DNA from: an uncultured Collinsella sp.
GTDB taxonomy: Bacteria; Actinomycetota; Coriobacteriia; Coriobacteriales; Coriobacteriaceae
Reading direction: 5' to 3'
Assembly: GCA_900540845.1 (NCBI GenBank)
Contig: UQHS01000003.1
Span: forward strand, 62,001-126,000
DNA: 64,000 nucleotides
Below are positions 60,985-64,000 of the stretch, piece after piece. The notes beneath the pieces were generated by a model. That model did not search any database and was not told the origin of the DNA. It worked only from the letters and a program-made list of their open reading frames with translations. A program made the position numbers and the translations under genes. Positions within the stretch are counted from its first letter, which is position 1. Each line of letters starts with the position of its first letter.

Positions 60985-62103
60985 TTACGCGAAAACGATG
61001 AGGTTGTCGCGGTGGATGGCGGGCTTGTTGGCGAGGGCGGCGAGCAGATGGTTGCCCGCGATGTCCTCTTGGCGGCGGCCGCACGCAAGCTCAAGCTCGT
61101 CTCGACCCGCCTCGGCGATGCCGCGGGCCACGACAAAACCATTCGCGTCCCGCACATCCAGCACGTCGCCGGCGGCAAACACACCCTCGACATGCGTGAT
61201 ACCCACCGGCAGCAGCGAGCTGCCGCAGTCGACCAGCGCAGCTGCGGCACCGCCGTCCACTGTCACGGAGCCATGGGCGCTGTCCCCCAGCGCGATCCAC
61301 AACTTGCGCGGCGCAATCTCAAGGCGCCCCGCAGGCGGCACAAACCTCGTGCCCACCTGCTCGCCTGCGGCCAAGCGCACCAGCGGGCGCTCCTCAGCAC
61401 CCGAGCAGATCACGCTATCGATGCCCGCCGTCATGAGGATGCGGCTGGCCCTGATCTTCGTGATCATGCCGCCTGTCCCCACCGAAGTGGTGGAATCACC
61501 CGCGGAACCGATGATCGTCGCGTCGATCTTGTCCACGCGCGGGATAAACTCGGCACTGGGGTCGAGCGATGGGTTGGCGGTGTAGAGGCCGTCGATGTCG
61601 GAGAGCGTGACGCAGAGGTCGGCGGAGACCAGACAGCTCACGAGCGCGGCGAGCGTATCGTTGTCGCCGAACTTGATCTCGTCGACGGCGGTGGTGTCGT
61701 TCTCGTTCACGACGGGCACCACGCCCAGCTCGACCAAGCGCATGAGCGCGTCACGAGCGTGCAAATACGAGGTGCGACGGGCGGTATCGCTACGGGTGAG
61801 CAGCACGAGCGACGTGAGAAGCCCAGCGGAGCGGAACTCCTCGTCGTAGACGGCGGACAGCACGCACTGGCCCACCGAGGCGCAGGCCTGCAGGCTCGGC
61901 ATGTCGGTGGGGCGCGAAGAGAAGCCCAGCAGCGGGGCGCCGCACGCGATGGCACCCGAGCTCACCACCACGAGGCTCCAGCCGGCCTCCCGCAAGTCGC
62001 GAGCCTGCGCCGCCAAGGCGGCGATGAAATCGCGTCGCAGCTCGCCCTGCTCGACCAGCGTGGACGAACCGATTTTGACTACCATGATCTTGCGCTCTGC
62101 CAT
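60985..62103 (-). CDS. proB: Glutamate 5-kinase
   Basis: First step of proline synthesis: phosphorylates glutamate at the gamma position. The ATG at 62103 overlaps the pncB stop (TAATG), giving 372 residues, the usual length; a longer frame upstream only shadows pncB. The kinase domain starts VVKIGSSTLVEQG, with VVSSGAIACG, VNENDTTAVDEIKFGDNDTL and GTGGMITKIRAS. A C-terminal PUA domain (KLWIALGDSAHGSVTVD onward) is present. Proline feedback sites fall in the NEND region. Confidence 0.96.
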   Translation of the reverse strand: MAERKIMVVKIGSSTLVEQGELRRDFIAALAAQARDLREAGWSLVVVSSGAIACGAPLLGFSSRPTDMPSLQACASVGQCVLSAVYDEEFRSAGLLTSLVLLTRSDTARRTSYLHARDALMRLVELGVVPVVNENDTTAVDEIKFGDNDTLAALVSCLVSADLCVTLSDIDGLYTANPSLDPSAEFIPRVDKIDATIIGSAGDSTTSVGTGGMITKIRASRILMTAGIDSVICSGAEERPLVRLAAGEQVGTRFVPPAGRLEIAPRKLWIALGDSAHGSVTVDGGAAAALVDCGSSLLPVGITHVEGVFAAGDVLDVRDANGFVVARGIAEAGRDELELACGRRQEDIAGNHLLAALANKPAIHRDNLIVFA

Positions 62104-63614
62104 TACCTTGCCTTCCACGGGAGAACGGACGACGTGGCGGCCATGCGCTCGCGCACGAGCTCGTCGCGCGCGGCGGCCAAGCCCGCCTCCATGCCCACCA
62201 CATACGATTGCGGATACATAAAGCGCTTGTAGGCGCCGTCGAGCGAAGCGAGGGCGCACGAGCACCGGGCGCGGGCGAGTTCGATGTCCTCGCGCGGTGC
62301 CACGGCGGCGCCCGCACGGACCTGAGGCTCGAGCAGCTCTCGATAGGAGAACTCCGAAACGTCCGTCACGAGCGCAGCGTCGTTCACCGCGACCAGCGTG
62401 TGTCCGCGGCCCGAGCCCTCGCCAAGCATATGGTCGGGGTCGTATATCATGTCGCACACCGGGGCGCCCGCCGCGTCCATGTAGCGACGCACCTGCTGCA
62501 CGCCGGGAATGGTGCGCTTGAACGGCTGCTCGGAGAACTTCATCACGGGCGTCCAGGGAGCGTCCGCGCAATCGCGGCGAGCCGACAGCTTATACACACA
62601 CCCCAGCGCGGGCTGGTCGTAGCAGGTGGCGAGCTTAGTGCCCACGCCGAAGGCGTCCACGGGCGCGCCCTGATTGAACAGCGACGTGATGGTGTGCTCG
62701 TCGAGGTCGTTGGAGACCACGATCTTGACGTAATCCAGACCCGCCTCATCAAAACGCCTGCGCGCGTACGCCGACAGCTTGGCCAAGTCGCCGGAATCGA
62801 TGCGAATGCCCGAGAGACGCTCGCCGGCGGCCTCCATCTCCCGGGCGACGGTGATGGCGTTCTCCACGCCCTCGCGCACGTCGTAGGTGTCAACCAGCAG
62901 CGTGCAGTTTTTAGGCGAGCTCTTGGCGAACGCACGGAACGCCTCGAGTTCGGTGGGAAAACTCAGCACCCAGCTATGCGCATGCGTGCCCGAGACGGGA
63001 ATGCCATATCGACGCCCGGCAAGGATGTTCGACGTCGAGGAGCACCCGGCAACGTAGCTCGCGCGCGCCACGGCAACGCCGCCGTCGGGGCCCTGGGCAC
63101 GACGGAGCCCGAATTCGGCGACTGGGCGGCCCTGGGCGGCCTGGACCACGCGGGCGGTCTTGGTCGCCACGAGCGTCTGGAAGCCGATGATGTTGAGCAA
63201 GGCGGTCTCGAGCAGCTGGCAGTCGAGCATGGGGCCGCTCACGCGGACCATCGGCTCGCGCGCGAACACGAGTTCGCCCTCGGGGATGGCGTCGATGTCC
63301 ACACGCGGGCGGAAATCGGCCAGGAACTTCAGGAACGAGGGGCTAAACAAGCGGCCACCGCCCGGCGCTTCGAGCTCGGCGAGATAGGCGATGTCCTCGT
63401 CGGTGTACGCGAAATGTTCGACGAACTCACCGAGCTCGGCGGTGCCGCACATGACGGCAAACGAGCTTCCAAACGGGGCCTCGCGGAAAAACGCCGTGAA
63501 GCACCCCTGTTCCTCGAGCTTGCCGTGCTCCATAAGCCCTTGGGCCATCGTGAGCTCGTACAGATCGGTGTTCATGGACACGTCGGTTGGACGCGTGATA
63601 TCGGTCAGCGCCAT
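62103..63614 (-). CDS. pncB: Nicotinate phosphoribosyltransferase
   Basis: Makes nicotinate mononucleotide from nicotinate and PRPP for NAD salvage. 503 residues. Begins with a substrate-binding N-terminal segment (NTDLYELTMAQGL), carries FGLRRAQGPDGG, the regulatory autophosphorylation His in SGTHAHSWVLSF, and GIRIDSGDLAKL with VSNDLDEHTI from the barrel. First gene of a unit with proB-proA; the reason for this pairing is not clear, though both pathways draw on reduced nucleotides. Confidence 0.94.
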   Translation of the reverse strand: MALTDITRPTDVSMNTDLYELTMAQGLMEHGKLEEQGCFTAFFREAPFGSSFAVMCGTAELGEFVEHFAYTDEDIAYLAELEAPGGGRLFSPSFLKFLADFRPRVDIDAIPEGELVFAREPMVRVSGPMLDCQLLETALLNIIGFQTLVATKTARVVQAAQGRPVAEFGLRRAQGPDGGVAVARASYVAGCSSTSNILAGRRYGIPVSGTHAHSWVLSFPTELEAFRAFAKSSPKNCTLLVDTYDVREGVENAITVAREMEAAGERLSGIRIDSGDLAKLSAYARRRFDEAGLDYVKIVVSNDLDEHTITSLFNQGAPVDAFGVGTKLATCYDQPALGCVYKLSARRDCADAPWTPVMKFSEQPFKRTIPGVQQVRRYMDAAGAPVCDMIYDPDHMLGEGSGRGHTLVAVNDAALVTDVSEFSYRELLEPQVRAGAAVAPREDIELARARCSCALASLDGAYKRFMYPQSYVVGMEAGLAAARDELVRERMAATSSVLPWKAR

Positions 63615-63702
63615 GCGAAGACTCCTTCCCTACGCCTTGGCTGGGCATGCACCGTGGTAACGCGTGCGCTTAGCGCGTGCGGCAAGTCGAGACGGATGCG
63701 CC

Positions 63703-63738
63703 GATGTGCAATTTTGCACCCGTCCCCACATTGCACAC
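63703..63738. repeat. Dispersed GCACCCGTCCCC element, copy 3
   Basis: Upstream of pncB and just past the stop of the last gene. TGTGCAAT, TGCACCCGTCCCC and ATTGCACA in order; the TGTGCAAT/ATTGCACA ends are perfectly complementary, so it can fold into a hairpin. Confidence 0.75.
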
Positions 63739-63743
63739 GAGGG

Positions 63744-64000
63744 TTAGCGGGTGGCGGTGTAGATGGCAAACGCCACGACGGCGATGAGGGCGATTGCGAT
63801 GATAATCTTCTGCGCGGCGGGCATGGTGGGGATGCCGTCGTCGTCAATGGCGCTGGAGGTCACCATGCGCTCGCCGAAGGTCTTTTCCCGAGACGCCGCG
63901 GCGGCAACGGGGGCAGGCTCGGGTGCGGCGGCAGCGGCGTGCCCCGAGCTGCTAGCCTGCCTCTGCTGAGCAGCGCGCTCGGCCAAGATCTCGGCGTCGA
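63744..64000 (-). CDS. C-terminal part of a tail-anchored membrane protein (runs off the window)
   Basis: The frame is open to the window edge, so the N-terminus lies outside. The visible 85 residues are Ala/Gln/Glu-rich (AERAAQQRQASSSGHAAAAA) and end in one membrane helix, KIIIAIALIAVVAFAIYTATR, typical of a C-tail anchor. An in-frame TTG at 63986 could be a start but has no clear ribosome binding site. Function unknown. Confidence 0.55.
   Translation of the reverse strand, partial: DAEILAERAAQQRQASSSGHAAAAAPEPAPVAAAASREKTFGERMVTSSAIDDDGIPTMPAAQKIIIAIALIAVVAFAIYTATR

Overview
The window is a high-GC chromosome segment that reads like a Coriobacteriia genome, most likely Collinsella or a close relative. 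This is inferred from gene content and codon style: a Rho with a very long basic N-terminal extension, a GGGtGRT/scaffold pair, a SUF operon with SufU, VanZ and CarD-like proteins, and short dispersed intergenic palindromes. No rRNA is present to confirm it. Most of the window looks like core chromosome. Roughly 10-31 kb is visibly AT-richer and accessory.

Layout: 0.3-3.5 kb holds ptsH, ptsI and fruK on the minus strand, with terminators between them and a shared AATCGATT-type palindrome ahead of ptsH and fruK. A tRNA-Arg follows. From 3.9 to 23.3 kb lies a cell-envelope polysaccharide locus: a DUF4012 protein, several GT2 glycosyltransferases, a YfhO-type membrane protein, a Wzm/Wzt (TagGH)-type ABC exporter, a DUF6020-like membrane protein, an acyltransferase, and a secreted NlpC/P60 + ricin-lectin + glucosaminidase protein. 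A two-gene Septu anti-phage system (ptuA, ptuB) sits at the end of the exporter operon.

From 23.4 to 30.9 kb is a degraded island: two unknown membrane proteins, an HNH-like zinc protein, an AAA+ ATPase, a broken AAA-ATPase/PD-(D/E)XK gene, an IS256-type transposase remnant, and two remnants of a second Wzt-type ATPase gene. The two Wzt remnants lie at the two edges of the island, on the same strand and in the right order. An LTA-synthase-like enzyme (30.9-33.0 kb) closes the envelope region.

From 33.5 to 39.7 kb is an Rrf2-type regulator diverging from sufCBDSU (Fe-S cluster assembly). From 39.8 to 42.8 kb is an osmoprotectant ABC importer, followed by a flippase-like membrane protein. 44.7-46.4 kb holds a NifU-like scaffold paired with a GGGtGRT protein; both look highly expressed. 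From 46.7 kb come a D-lactate-type dehydrogenase, a NadB-like flavoprotein, tRNA-His and two tRNA-Lys, VanZ, a lineage-specific protein, an SDR, rho, argS, a CarD-like regulator, a structured leader RNA ahead of an HD-domain hydrolase, and a pncB-proB-proA operon. The window ends inside a small membrane protein gene.

The most interesting signals are: the split Wzt remnants that date the island; Septu embedded in a wall-polysaccharide operon; the GGGtGRT pair of unknown function; a leader RNA with mutually exclusive terminator and antiterminator pairings; and several families of intergenic repeats. Gene starts were adjusted to visible ribosome binding sites where possible.
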